A stretch of DNA of 64,000 nucleotides from CAIYRG01 sp965247505 (GTDB taxonomy: Bacteria > Pseudomonadota > Alphaproteobacteria > Micropepsales > Micropepsaceae): positions 3,968,001 through 4,032,000 of the forward strand of contig OZ252020.1 of the NCBI GenBank assembly GCA_965247505.1, given 5' to 3'. A model generated the notes under the pieces. It saw only the letters and a program-made list of their open reading frames with translations. It had not been told where the DNA came from and did not search any database. Numbering within the stretch: position 1 is the first letter of the stretch; every line of letters starts with the position of its first letter. Made by a program: the position numbers and the translations under genes. This document shows, piece after piece, positions 52,226 through 61,395 of this stretch.

Positions 52226-53115
52226 TCAGGGGATCGATGCAACACAGGCGTTAAATCTATCTGCCGGGGTTTGGAACCCCAAGGTCTGACGCGGCCGTCC
52301 ATTCAGCTGACGCGCCACCTTATTTAAGTGAGCTTGCGAATGCACGGATAGGTCAGTCCCCTTCGGAAAGTACTGTCTAAGAAGACCATTTGTGTTCTCG
52401 TTAGACCCACGCTGCCAAGGACTTTGCGGATCGCAGAAATAGACATCGATGTCGGTCGCCAAGCTAAAGCGCCGATGATCCGCAAGCTCCTTGCCACGAT
52501 CCCAAGTCAGCGATTTGTAGAGTTCAGTAGGGAGCTTCCTCGCATGTTTGATCAGCGCATTCACGACGGTCTCCGTGTCTTTGCTCGGGACCTTCACCAG
52601 CATAACATAGCGGGTATGACGCTCGACTAAGGTTGCGATGTGCGTGTTCTTCGATCAGGCCAGAAGATCGCCTTCCCAATGGCCCGGAACCGCTCGGTCT
52701 TCTACACTTGCCGGGCGCTCGCTGATCGAAACGATATCCGTGATCTGCCCACGCCCATCGCCCTTTGAGCTTGCGCGCTTGGAGCGGCGCATCGTCCGCT
52801 TGGAGCGAAGATGCTGCGCCAATTCTTTCCTAAGTGCCCCGCGGGCTTGAATAAACAGGCCCCGATAGATTGTCTCGTGCGACACCCTTTTCGCCTCATC
52901 TTTAGGATGCACCTGTTTCAGCCAACCGGCGATCTGCTCGGGCGACCAATTCCCCTCAAGCTTACGCGCTACTGTCTGTCGCAACTGCGCATTGCTGGCC
53001 AATTTACATCGCTTCGGGCGCCGCGCGCGCGCAAAGGCTTCTTCATCGGCCAATGCTGCACGGTAGCGATCATAGCCGCCATCGCGACGAATTTCTCGGC
53101 TCACCGTCGAGGGAG
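52226..53115 (-). pseudogene. IS30-family transposase, 5' truncated and with internal stop
   Basis: Reads TPSTVSREIRRDGGYDRYRA, WSPEQIAGWLK, SHETIYRGLF and VPGHWEGDLLA, then TGA at 52655-52657 where relatives have Gly. The same frame continues SKNTHIATL and LTWDRGKELADH to QRGSNENTNGLLRQYFPKG, holding the catalytic Asp and Glu. The first roughly 40 residues with the HTH are missing at the junction with the IS407-type element. Confidence 0.88.
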
Positions 53116-53172
53116 TGATCCTCCCCCTTTGAATTGGTCCACCCTATTGTGATGGAAAGAGGAGGACCGAAG

Positions 53173-53451
53173 ATGGCTGCTAAGCGCCATAAACCAGAAG
53201 AGATCGTATCTAAGCTGTGTCAGGTTGACGTTTTACTGGGGCAAGGGAAGTCTCGGATCGATGCCATTCGCCAGATTGGCGTAACCGCGTTCACCTACTA
53301 CCGCTGGCGCAAGAACTATGGCGGCATGGGTACAGATCAGCTCAAACAGTTGAAGCGGCTTAAGGTGGAGAACCAGCGGCTTCGAAGGGCTGTTGCGGAC
53401 CTCACGCTTGATAAGCAGATCCTAGCGGAGGCCGCCCGGGGAAACTTCTAA
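53173..53451 (+). CDS. IS3-family (IS407 type) transposase OrfA
   Basis: 92 residues. HTH AAKRHKPEEIVSKLCQVDVL and GVTAFTYYRWRKNYGG, then a helical stretch LKQLKRLKVENQRLRRAVA that fits a leucine zipper. GGAGG lies 8 bases before the ATG. It ends before orfB in another frame, and OrfAB is normally made by -1 frameshifting. Confidence 0.92.
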   Translation: MAAKRHKPEEIVSKLCQVDVLLGQGKSRIDAIRQIGVTAFTYYRWRKNYGGMGTDQLKQLKRLKVENQRLRRAVADLTLDKQILAEAARGNF

Positions 53452-53483
53452 GCCCCTCGCGTCGTAGGTGTTGCATTGATCAG

Positions 53484-54299
53484 GTGCGTGACAAGCTGAG
53501 TGTTTCCGAACGCCGTGCCTGTCGCGTACTTGGTCAGCATCGCACCACACAACGCCACGATCCAAGGGGCAAAGAAGACGAAGAGCGCCTTGTCGGCGAC
53601 ATGACCGAACTGGCCCGGCAATATGGCCGCTACGGCTATCGTCGCATTGCCGCCCTCCTTCGAGAGGCCGGTTGGCATATCAATGACAAGCGTGTGGAGC
53701 GCCTATGGCGACGGGAGGGGCTTAAGGTCCCACAGAAACAGCCGAAGAAAGGCCGCCTGTGGCTCAATGATGGCTCGTGTGTCCGCTTGCGGGCAGGCTA
53801 TGTGAACCACGTCTGGTCCTATGATTTTGTTCATCATCGAACCGACGATGGGCGCGTGTTCCGAACCCTCAACGTCCTAGATGAGTTTAGTCGGGAATGT
53901 CTGGCCATTCGGGTGAAGCGGAAACTCAATTCTACCGATGTGATCGATGTCCTCACTGATCTCTTCATTCTGCATGGCGTACCAGCCTACATTCGTTCCG
54001 ATAATGAGCCGGAGTTTGTTGCTAAAGCCGTACGCAACTGGATCAGCGTGGTTGGAGCAAAGACCGCCTACATTGAGCCTGGAAGCCCCTGGGAGAACGG
54101 CTACATCGAGAGCTTCAACGCACGCTTCAGGGACGAACTTCTCAACGGGGAAATCTTCTATTCTTTGAGAGAAGCACAGATCGTCATCGAGCAATGGCGG
54201 CGGCACTACAACACAAAGCGCCCGCACAGTGCCCTCGGTTATCGGCCCCCGGCGCCAGAAACCATCGTCCCGTTGCCAGAAAGACCGACCATGAACTAA
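53484..54299 (+). CDS. IS3-family (IS407 type) transposase OrfB
   Basis: 271 residues from the GTG, though the frame is open further upstream (SPSRRRCCIDQ) and the protein is probably made as OrfAB. DDE residues: Asp in VWSYDFVHHRT, Asp in YIRSDNEPEF and Glu in NGYIESFNARFRDEL. The GPEF of most relatives is EPEF here. Intact. Confidence 0.92.
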   Translation: MRDKLSVSERRACRVLGQHRTTQRHDPRGKEDEERLVGDMTELARQYGRYGYRRIAALLREAGWHINDKRVERLWRREGLKVPQKQPKKGRLWLNDGSCVRLRAGYVNHVWSYDFVHHRTDDGRVFRTLNVLDEFSRECLAIRVKRKLNSTDVIDVLTDLFILHGVPAYIRSDNEPEFVAKAVRNWISVVGAKTAYIEPGSPWENGYIESFNARFRDELLNGEIFYSLREAQIVIEQWRRHYNTKRPHSALGYRPPAPETIVPLPERPTMN

Positions 54300-54903
54300 G
54301 ATTCAAACTGGACCAGTCAGTGGGGGCTGATCAAGAGCGAATAGATCGAAAACACAGCACTCTTCAGAAAGCGTTATCAGAGCAGGCGTTTGACGTTCCC
54401 ATTGGAGCTGGGCTGGCAGTGATTCCACGGCCCAGGCTTCTCGTGCAAGGTGAACCACGGACTATGCCTTTGGCTCGTAAGCACAAACTCAGACTCCTCC
54501 GTTTGCGCCAAAGTGTTGCGTCCATCGCTTGAGACCGCCCCCCGAAAGATGGGGTAATCGGCCGGCGCTCTTATCTCTGACGATTGTGGGTGCGGTGGAC
54601 CCATCCAGGAAAAGTGGAGGCGCCCTACACCGTTTGCATTGCTTCTGCCTCTAATTTGACGGGGCTTGTGAAGTCCCGCGTCGAGTGCCGACGGACTGGA
54701 TTATAGAACCCGTCGATGTATCCGGCTATGGCAGTTTCAGCTTGGCTTCTTGACATGAACACAGTCCTCCAGATCAGTTCTGACTTGATGGTTTTGAAGA
54801 AGGTCTCGACGACGGCGTTATCATAGCAATTTCCCTTACCGCTCATTGAGGCGAGGAAACCGAGTTCACCGAGGCGCGCCTGGTATGCGTCTGAGCAGTA
54901 CTG

Positions 54904-56375
54904 GGCGAGTTCAATCGGTCGTCGCAACACTCTGGCATAGGAGGTTGCTATGACGGTACGCAGACGGCGGTCGGATCGGTCTGGACGGAGCAAGTTGCAT
55001 TCGCCAGGTCGACCGGACTCGGCACGGCGTGGGGAGCTTGTTCGGTTCTGGGCAGCGATTGCGACGGGGCGTTCGAGCGAGGACGCGGCCCGAGATGCCG
55101 GTGTATCCCCTCCGGTAGGCTCGAGGTGGTTCCGGAGGTCGGGCGGCATGCCACCATCACATTTATCGCAATCGGCCAAGCCGCTGTCAGGACGTTACCT
55201 GTCTTTCGAGGAACGTGAGGAGATTGCTCTTCTGCGCGCTCAGGGAAGAGGCATACGTCATATTGCTTGCCGGCTGGAGCGAGCACCGTCGACGATCTCC
55301 CGCGAGGTGCGGCGCAACGCGGCGACCCAAAGCGGTGGCCTGGACTACCGAGCAACGACGGCGCAGTGGCATGCTGATCGATCAGCCAAAAGGCCGAAGC
55401 CTGCCAAGCTGGCAACGAATGAGGCGCTGCGGCGCTATGTGCAGGATCGGCTTGCGGGTCGGATCTCGGCACCGGATGGAACGGTGATCGAGGGGCCACG
55501 CGTCGTCTGGAACGGTCGTCGGCATGGGCCGCGGCAGCGCAGGCGATGGGCCAGGGCCTGGAGTCCTGAGCAGATCGCGCATCGTCTTCGGATCGACTAT
55601 CCTGGGGACGGGCCCGAGGATCAAGCGATGCGGATCAGTCATGAGGCGATCTATCAGGCGCTCTACGTACAGGGCCGCGGCGCTCTACGTCGTGAGCTGA
55701 CCGCCTGCCTTCGCACGGGAAGGGCACTGCGCGTGCCTCGGGCACGTAGCCGCCGGCGGGGAAAATCTTTCGTCACGCCTGAGGTCATGATCAGTGAACG
55801 ATCGGCGGAAGCAGCTGATCGGGCCGTACCCGGACACTGGGAAGGTGACCTGATCATCGGCTTGGGCAGATCGGCGATCGGCACTCTGGTGGAACGCACC
55901 ACGCGGTTCACAATGCTGCTGCATCTTCCCCGAATGGAAGGCCACGGCACCGTCCCGCGCGTGAAGAACGGGCCTGCGCTTGCCGGTCATGGGGCTGAAG
56001 CGGTTCGCGGTGCCATCGCCCGGACGATCACGACATTGCCAGCGCAGCTTCGCCGCTCGCTGACCTGGGACCAGGGAGCAGAGATGGCCAGGCATGCGGA
56101 TCTGCGGATCGCAACCGGCCTTCCCGTCTACTTCTGCGAACCGCACAGCCCTTGGCAACGCGGAACGAACGAGAACACTAATGGACTGCTTCGACAGTAC
56201 TTCCCGAAAGGAACCGATCTGAGCGCACACAGTCCGGACGTACTCGCAGTTGTTGCTGACGCGCTTAATACACGGCCCCGCAAGGCCCTCGGATGGAGAA
56301 CTCCCGCCGAAGCTCTGGACCAGTGCTTGCAGGCCAGTCAAACTGAACGTGTTGCGACGACCGGTTGAACCCGCC
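54904..56375 (+). mobile_element. IS30-family insertion sequence (1472 bp)
   Basis: 25-bp inverted ends GGCGAGTTCAATCGG... and GGCGGGTTCAACCGG... differ at two positions. The 3-bp target duplication CTG flanks it (54901-54903 and 56376-56378). Inserted in orfB of the IS3 copy. Confidence 0.95.
54950..56368 (+). CDS. IS30-family transposase
   Basis: 472 residues, longer than the usual 320-390 because of an N-terminal extra HTH-like region (RRGELVRFWAAIATGRSSED). The IS30 HTH is YLSFEEREEIALLRAQGRGI and APSTISREVRRN. Core motifs are VPGHWEGDLIIG, LTWDQGAEMARH and QRGTNENTNGLLRQYFPKG, giving the DDE set. The stop lies inside the right inverted repeat. Intact. Confidence 0.95.
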   Translation: MTVRRRRSDRSGRSKLHSPGRPDSARRGELVRFWAAIATGRSSEDAARDAGVSPPVGSRWFRRSGGMPPSHLSQSAKPLSGRYLSFEEREEIALLRAQGRGIRHIACRLERAPSTISREVRRNAATQSGGLDYRATTAQWHADRSAKRPKPAKLATNEALRRYVQDRLAGRISAPDGTVIEGPRVVWNGRRHGPRQRRRWARAWSPEQIAHRLRIDYPGDGPEDQAMRISHEAIYQALYVQGRGALRRELTACLRTGRALRVPRARSRRRGKSFVTPEVMISERSAEAADRAVPGHWEGDLIIGLGRSAIGTLVERTTRFTMLLHLPRMEGHGTVPRVKNGPALAGHGAEAVRGAIARTITTLPAQLRRSLTWDQGAEMARHADLRIATGLPVYFCEPHSPWQRGTNENTNGLLRQYFPKGTDLSAHSPDVLAVVADALNTRPRKALGWRTPAEALDQCLQASQTERVATTG

Positions 56376-56968
56376 CTGGCTTCCCCGATCGCTATGGTGG
56401 ATCACACCGGCGCCAGGTTGGCGCAGCCCGATAGCACGGTTAAGCGCCCTGAGCGGCAGGTCGCTGGTCATGCGAGCGCCCACGGCCCAGCCGATGACGC
56501 GCCGGGAGTAGAGGTCGAGCATGACGGCCAGGTACAGCCAGCCCTGTGCCGTCCAGATATAGCTGATGTCGGCAGCCCATTTCTCGTTGGGTGCCTCGGC
56601 GGAGAAGTTCTGGTCGAGAAGGTTCGATGCGACGGCCTTGTTGTGCTGGCTGTCCGTCGTCTTTTTGAACTTCTGTTTCCGTTTTGGAGACAACCCATTT
56701 CCCCGCATCAGCCGAGCCACCCTATGGCGTCTAACCTCGATCCCATTCTCGGCAAGCTCGTGATGGACCCGCTCTGCACCGTAGCTCTCGCGGCTGCGCC
56801 GAAAGGCTGCCCGGACATGGGCGAGTAGAACCATGTCATCGAGCTGTCGCTGGCTTGGGCCGCGATTGCGCCAAGCGTAGAAGCCTGAGACGCTGACCTG
56901 CAGCAGTCTTCACAGGCGGAATATCGGCATCGCCAACCCGGCCCTCTCCGCGTCGATGAACCGGAACC

Positions 56969-57265
56969 TCATCGACTTTCCCTGGCGAAGAAGGCCAGCG
57001 CTTTTTTTAGGAGATCACGTTCCTGACGGGCCAGATCACGCTCTCGGCGTAGACGGGTAATCTCCTTCGCTGCATCCTCATGCGGACCGGAAAGCAAATC
57101 CTCCTCACGCAATTCTGCGACCCAGCGGCCGAGCGCGCTGACGCTGATCCCAAGATCTCCTGCTATCTGCCGCTGCCTGCGCCCGCTCGTCTGTAAAAGA
57201 CGGACGGCTTCTTCCTTGAAGGCCCGATCAAACCGCCGGCCCTTGTTCCCATTCTGCTTCGACAT
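56969..57265 (-). CDS. IS3-family transposase OrfA (second copy)
   Basis: 98 residues, like the OrfA at 28771 except Arg for Gly in TSGRRQRQIA. Its partner OrfB is disrupted, so this copy cannot make a working transposase but could act in trans as an inhibitor; that is inference. Confidence 0.92.
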   Translation of the reverse strand: MSKQNGNKGRRFDRAFKEEAVRLLQTSGRRQRQIAGDLGISVSALGRWVAELREEDLLSGPHEDAAKEITRLRRERDLARQERDLLKKALAFFARESR

Positions 57266-57398
57266 TTGCACCTCCTGCGATCAAAATCCTATCGCAGGAC
57301 GTCTCCACTTTCGTCAGCAGGGTCCACTGCGCTTCAGGCTGATGTTAGCACGGGGTCAGTTTTTGCTGCCCCAAACATCAAACAAGGAGAAGCGCAGC

Positions 57399-58430
57399 AT
57401 GGAACATTTTGCCGGATTGGACGTATCGGTCAAGGAGACGAGCGTCTGTATTGTGGACGGCACGGGCAAGATCGTGCGGGAAGTGAAGGTGGCAAGTGAG
57501 CCGGAGGCGCTGCTTCCGGTGCTGACGAACCCTAGCTACCACTTCAAGCGCATCGGATTGGAAGCCGGACCCTTATCGCAATGGCTCTTCAGTGCTCTTG
57601 CCGAAGCGGGCTTGCCGGCGATTTGTGTCGAGACCCGGCATATGAGAGCGGTCTTGAAGGCCCAGATCAACAAGACGGACCGCAACGATGCGCGGGGGAT
57701 GGCGCAGATGATGCGGGCGGGGCTCTATCGTCCGGTGCATGTAAAGACGTTACGCAGTCAGAAGCACTGAATGCTGCTGACCCACCGCAAGCTGCTTCAG
57801 TCGAAGGCTATCTCCATCGACAACGATCTGCGCGGGACCTTACGCAACTTCGGGCTCAAGGTCGGGATGGTGGGGGCTCTGAAGTTCGAGGCACGCATTC
57901 GGGAGCTTGTCGCGGACCTTCCGGATATGGCCCTTTTAGTCGAACCGCTTCTTATCGTTCGGCGGGTCCTTCGCGATCAGCTCGCCATCCTGCACCGCAG
58001 TTTGCTGGCCATCGTGCGGGACGATGAGGTCTGCAGGCGTCTGATGAGTATCCCTGGGGTCGGCCCTGTGGTGGCTCTGACCTTCCGCGCCAGTGTCGAT
58101 GTGCCGGCCCGCTTCAAAAACTCCAAGGCGGTTGGGGCGGCATTTGGGCTGACGCCGTCCAAATATCAATCGGGCGAGATCAACCGATCCGGCGCAATAT
58201 CGAAGTGCGGGGACGAGATGGTGCGGGCGATGCTCTACGAGGCGGCTCATATCATGCTGGTGCGTTCGACAAGATGGTCTTGGCTCAAGGCCTGGGCCAT
58301 AAAGATCGCCAAGAAGCGCGGGATGAAGAAGGCGATCGTGGCGCTGGCACGCAGACTGGCTGTGGTCATGCACCGCATGTGGATGGATGGCACCGAGTTC
58401 CAATGCACAAGGGAAGGCGCAGTGGCATGA
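57399..58430 (+). pseudogene. IS110-family transposase with one in-frame stop
   Basis: 343 codons. The RuvC-like N-terminal half (57399-57767) has GLDVSVKETSVCIVD, the Glu in GLEAGPLSQW and KTDRNDARGMAQ, which supply the DEDD residues. A TGA at 57768-57770 (CAC TGA ATG) replaces what should be CGA (Arg) before MLLTHRKLLQ. The C-terminal half then continues in the same frame with the helix-hairpin SIPGVGPVVALTFRA and AAFGLTPSKYQSGE with the family Ser. A single transition would restore it. A 9-bp inverted repeat (CTGCGCTTC at 57327-57335, GAAGCGCAG at 57389-57397) flanks the short leader. Confidence 0.9.
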
Positions 58431-58823
58431 GCGCCAAAGCCAATCAAAGAGGATAGGAGGATTTAGGTTCCACCAAGCGGTGGAGTGATGTCCCTCGCGG
58501 GACGATGGATGAGGTGAGTTCGTATGTCCGCTTGGACCTGCCGTCCGTCCGATGGCAAGGCCGCCCGAAAGATTGTTCCGCCTCGTCTTCGAACCCCATG
58601 ATGGAAGGGCCTTAAGTGCCGATTCCGAAGAGAAGCGCGAGCCCGCGAGAGACATAGAAACCGCAACAGTGGAAAGTCTGAAAGTGCTTGACACCCAATG
58701 GCCGATTAGAGAAGCGGACATGGCGTTTCCTTGCTTTGGGGTAAGTGAATTGTTTCGGCGCGAGCGTGGAAATTGGCCTTGCGTTGCGCTGCGTCTTTCG
58801 CAGCCGGCTTAAACCGAGCCCGC
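58431..58823 (+). other. Non-coding stretch after the IS110 transposase, possible guide-RNA end
   Basis: 393 bases without a credible gene. It starts with a purine-rich stretch, then two hairpins: CCACC-AAGC-GGTGG (58470-58483) and GTCCC-TCGC-GGGAC (58490-58503). In the IS1111 branch of the IS110 family the non-coding end after the transposase encodes the RNA that picks the target. This stretch is in that place and partly structured. The outer boundary of the element cannot be seen, since the family lacks clear terminal repeats. Confidence 0.4.
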
Positions 58824-59174
58824 CTAAACCGAGAACGAGGTCCCACAGCCGCAAGACGCGGTGGCGTTCGGATTGTTGATCTTAAACGCGGCCCCGATCA
58901 TCTCATCGGAGAAGTCGATTTCGGAGCCGTTCAAAAAATCCAGCGATGCCGAATCGATCAGGACGGTCGCTCCCGCTTTCTCGATGACGAGATCGTCATC
59001 AGCCCGCATATCATCGAGTACGAAATCATACTGAAAACCCGAGCAGCCGCCCCCCGTGACTGCAACGCGCAGCATTGTGGACGTAGGCTCCTCTTTGAGG
59101 ATCGCCGCAATGCGCTTTGCCGCCCGGTCGGTCAGGCTGACGGGAAGCGCTTCGAGTGTTGCTTCATCGTTCAT
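58824..59174 (-). CDS. erpA: Iron-sulfur cluster insertion protein ErpA
   Basis: 116-residue A-type carrier. The cluster-binding Cys residues are in GGGCSGFQYDF and at the end in SCGCGTSF. FKINNPNATAS near the C-terminus is typical. It is divergent from dgt (60-base gap), a common alphaproteobacterial pairing. It delivers Fe-S clusters to apoproteins. Confidence 0.94.
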   Translation of the reverse strand: MNDEATLEALPVSLTDRAAKRIAAILKEEPTSTMLRVAVTGGGCSGFQYDFVLDDMRADDDLVIEKAGATVLIDSASLDFLNGSEIDFSDEMIGAAFKINNPNATASCGCGTSFSV

Positions 59175-59233
59175 GCGAAACAGTTTAACATGAGTGTATA
59201 TCTAAGTCCTAAGCCGCTATAGAAAAGTCCCTA

Positions 59234-60454
59234 ATGAGCAAGGCTTTCAAGCATTTACCACCCGGCAAGCTTCTAGGGCTCCGGTTTGTCGCCCGGGGCC
59301 GCGCCCCTTATGCGACGAATCCAGAGGACAGCCGCGGTCGCTATTGGCCCGAGCAGGAAAGCCCAACCCGGACCTGTTATCAGCGGGACCGTGATCGAGT
59401 GATCCACTCGGCCGCGTTTCGGCGCTTAAAACATAAGACCCAAGTATTCGTGCAACATGAAGGTGATTATTATCGCACGCGCCTTACGCATTCGCTGGAA
59501 GTTGCCCAAATCGCCCGCGCGATTGCGCGCGAACTCGGCCTTGACGAAGACCTTTCCGAAGCGCTCGCACTAGCCCATGATTTCGGGCATCCGCCTTTTG
59601 GGCATGCCGGCGAGGACGCGCTTGACGCTTGTATGAAGGGCTATGGCGGTTTCGATCACAATGCCCAGGCATTGTCGCTAGTTACGCGGTTGGAGCACCG
59701 CTATGCCGCATTCGACGGCTTAAATCTTACTTGGGAGATGCTAGAGGGGCTTGTCAAACATAACGGCCCGCTCAAGGCGGGAGCGGACAACGCTGATTTG
59801 CCGGAAGCCATCGCGGGGTTTCCTTGGGACTTAGAGATTTCAAGCTTTGCGGGTCCCGAAGCACAAATTGCCGCGCTTTCGGACGATATCGCCTATGTAA
59901 GTCACGATATAGATGATGGCCTGCGCGCGGGACTGTTTCAGCCTGCCGATTTGTTCGACGTACCTCTCGCCGGAACCTTTTTTCGCGAAATCGCACGCGA
60001 ATACCAAAACATCGAGCTAGGTCGCCTTATCGGCGAGGCCATTCGGGGTCTTTTTGGGCAGATGGTAGGTGACGTCGTATCGGAGACCAGTAGGCGCCTT
60101 CAAGAGACGGCACCCGGCTCCGCCGCTGAAATTCGTGCTCTTGGCACACCGATTTCGGCGTTTTCTGAATCACTTTTGCCGAATCTATTGGAGCTTAAGG
60201 CGTTTCTCTTCCAGCGAATGTATCGCCACGCCAAAGTAACTGAGGTTATGGATCGTGCACAAAGCCTCTTATCCGAGCTCTTTTCCGCTTATTTGAACGA
60301 TCCTGGCCTTTTGCCGGCGGACTGGGAAAAATCTCGCGGAGAAGGCGAGGAAACAACTAACGCCCGTGCGGTTTGCGATTATATTGCCGGAATGACCGAT
60401 GCCTACGCGCAGGCCGAATATAAGCGAATATTCCACATGGAATTTCGCCTCTAA
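59234..60454 (+). CDS. dgt: Deoxyguanosinetriphosphate triphosphohydrolase-like protein
   Basis: 406 residues, HD-domain hydrolase releasing triphosphate from dNTPs. The metal site is formed by RLTHSLEVAQIARA and LAHDFGHPPFGHAGED; SAAFRRLKHKTQVF is the type-2 dGTPase signature near the start. C-terminal RAVCDYIAGMTDAYA is usual. In many Alphaproteobacteria argS follows; here it does not. Confidence 0.94.
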   Translation: MSKAFKHLPPGKLLGLRFVARGRAPYATNPEDSRGRYWPEQESPTRTCYQRDRDRVIHSAAFRRLKHKTQVFVQHEGDYYRTRLTHSLEVAQIARAIARELGLDEDLSEALALAHDFGHPPFGHAGEDALDACMKGYGGFDHNAQALSLVTRLEHRYAAFDGLNLTWEMLEGLVKHNGPLKAGADNADLPEAIAGFPWDLEISSFAGPEAQIAALSDDIAYVSHDIDDGLRAGLFQPADLFDVPLAGTFFREIAREYQNIELGRLIGEAIRGLFGQMVGDVVSETSRRLQETAPGSAAEIRALGTPISAFSESLLPNLLELKAFLFQRMYRHAKVTEVMDRAQSLLSELFSAYLNDPGLLPADWEKSRGEGEETTNARAVCDYIAGMTDAYAQAEYKRIFHMEFRL

Positions 60455-60577
60455 AGAGTTGAATCATGTGGCTTTCCGGTGATTCGGAGTGGTCCCGATG
60501 ATAGATTTGTCTCCACCGCGATTCGGCTGCCCGATTCGCCTACACGATTCAATTGAACCATTCGCTGGACGTTTGTT

Positions 60578-61366
60578 ATGGCCAACTACCACCGCGAAGT
60601 TTATCAGCCCTCGCTCGAAGATGGGCCGACCTATGATTTGCAGGACGACGAAGTCGACGAAGCGCGCGCGCGCCTTCCGCTTCTCATAGTCATCGCACTT
60701 CTTGTTCTTGCGTCTTTCCTAGGTGTGGTTTGGTTAGCTTACAATCAAGGGCTCGAGCGTGGTTTGGTTGTGGCTCCCGCCGTCATCGATGCGCCCGGTA
60801 TTCCGATCCGCACCGCCCCGCCGGAGGACAGCGTAAGCGTGCCCTATACCGGTCTTAAGATTTACAACGATCCAATCCCACCGGACCAAGAGGCGGAGGG
60901 CTCGAATCTGGCTGAAGCTTCGCCGGCACCAGATGCTGCACCCCAGCCCGATGCGCCTCCCACTGCGGCTCCGCAGGCACAAGCCGTGGCCGCTGTGACC
61001 GCGCAACCTGCGGCCCCGGCTCAGCCCCAACAGCCGCCCCAACAGCCGACTGCTGCACCCGCGGTGGCGACGAACGCACCAGCGCTGCAGGGCGCTAGCG
61101 CAGCGCCTGCGGCATCCGGCGGGGCTGTATTGCAGGTTGGGGCCTTTCCCAGTGAAGCTATGGCGCTGGAGGCGTGGGAAACATTCCGGGCGCAACATGG
61201 CCTTATGGTTGCCGGTCTTAGCGAGGACATTCAGAGAGCAGATCTCGGCGAAAACGGCATTTGGTATCGCGTGCGTATCGGTCCCTTTCCCAACGACGTA
61301 ACAGCAAGCGCAGCATGCGAAGACTTGATAGCAAATGGTGGCGGCTGTTTTGTGGCCGCGCCTTAG
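60578..61366 (+). CDS. SPOR domain-containing membrane protein
   Basis: 262 residues. Cytoplasmic N-terminus, one membrane helix (33-55), a long Pro/Ala/Gln-rich periplasmic linker (about 108-176) and a C-terminal SPOR domain (about 182-262) that binds denuded glycan strands at the septum. VLQVGAFPSEAMALEAWETF and WYRVRIGPFPNDVTA are SPOR hallmarks. It stands directly before nagZ, as usual in this class. The start at 60578 has no strong ribosome site. Confidence 0.88.
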   Translation: MANYHREVYQPSLEDGPTYDLQDDEVDEARARLPLLIVIALLVLASFLGVVWLAYNQGLERGLVVAPAVIDAPGIPIRTAPPEDSVSVPYTGLKIYNDPIPPDQEAEGSNLAEASPAPDAAPQPDAPPTAAPQAQAVAAVTAQPAAPAQPQQPPQQPTAAPAVATNAPALQGASAAPAASGGAVLQVGAFPSEAMALEAWETFRAQHGLMVAGLSEDIQRADLGENGIWYRVRIGPFPNDVTASAACEDLIANGGGCFVAAP

Positions 61367-61395
61367 GGTGAGCGGTCTAAGCGAAGGACGGCAAT

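Larger units (their letters stand above)
53116..54333 (+). mobile_element. IS3-family element, IS407 type (1218 bp)
   Basis: Inverted ends TGATC..CCCCC..TGA.TGGTCCA match over about 25 bases with one gap. orfA and orfB are in the IS407-type layout. It lies inside the IS30-like remnant. A matching short target duplication could not be seen (left GAG, right AGA). Confidence 0.82.
52222..54539 (-). mobile_element. IS30-family element remnant, split by an IS407-type element
   Basis: Its ends look like diverged inverted repeats. On the left CTCAGGGGATCGATGCAACAC and on the right, in reverse complement, CTCAAGCGATGGACGCAACAC match at 17 of 21 positions. The transposase stop lies inside the left repeat, as in the intact IS30-type copy at 54904. 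The 54334-54539 stretch has no recognisable transposase N-terminus, so part of it may be deleted; the 54540-54595 stretch holds nothing I can identify. No clear target duplication. Confidence 0.5.
54625..56972 (-). pseudogene. IS3-family transposase OrfB, disrupted
   Basis: Copy of the OrfB at 29064 with two lesions. Codon TGC of the early RLCRLL stretch is TGA here (56910-56912 on the plus strand), and the IS30-type element is inserted between SDRGSQ and YCSDAYQ. The rest is nearly identical to the intact copy. Confidence 0.93.
54596..57326 (-). mobile_element. IS3-family insertion sequence, second copy, split by an IS30-type element
   Basis: Same terminal repeats as the copy at 28710 (TGGACCC at both ends). 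Taking out 54904-56375 and one CTG leaves 1256 bp, exactly the length of the intact copy. The outer flanks (CGG and CTG) do not form a target duplication, unlike those of copy 1. Confidence 0.95.
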
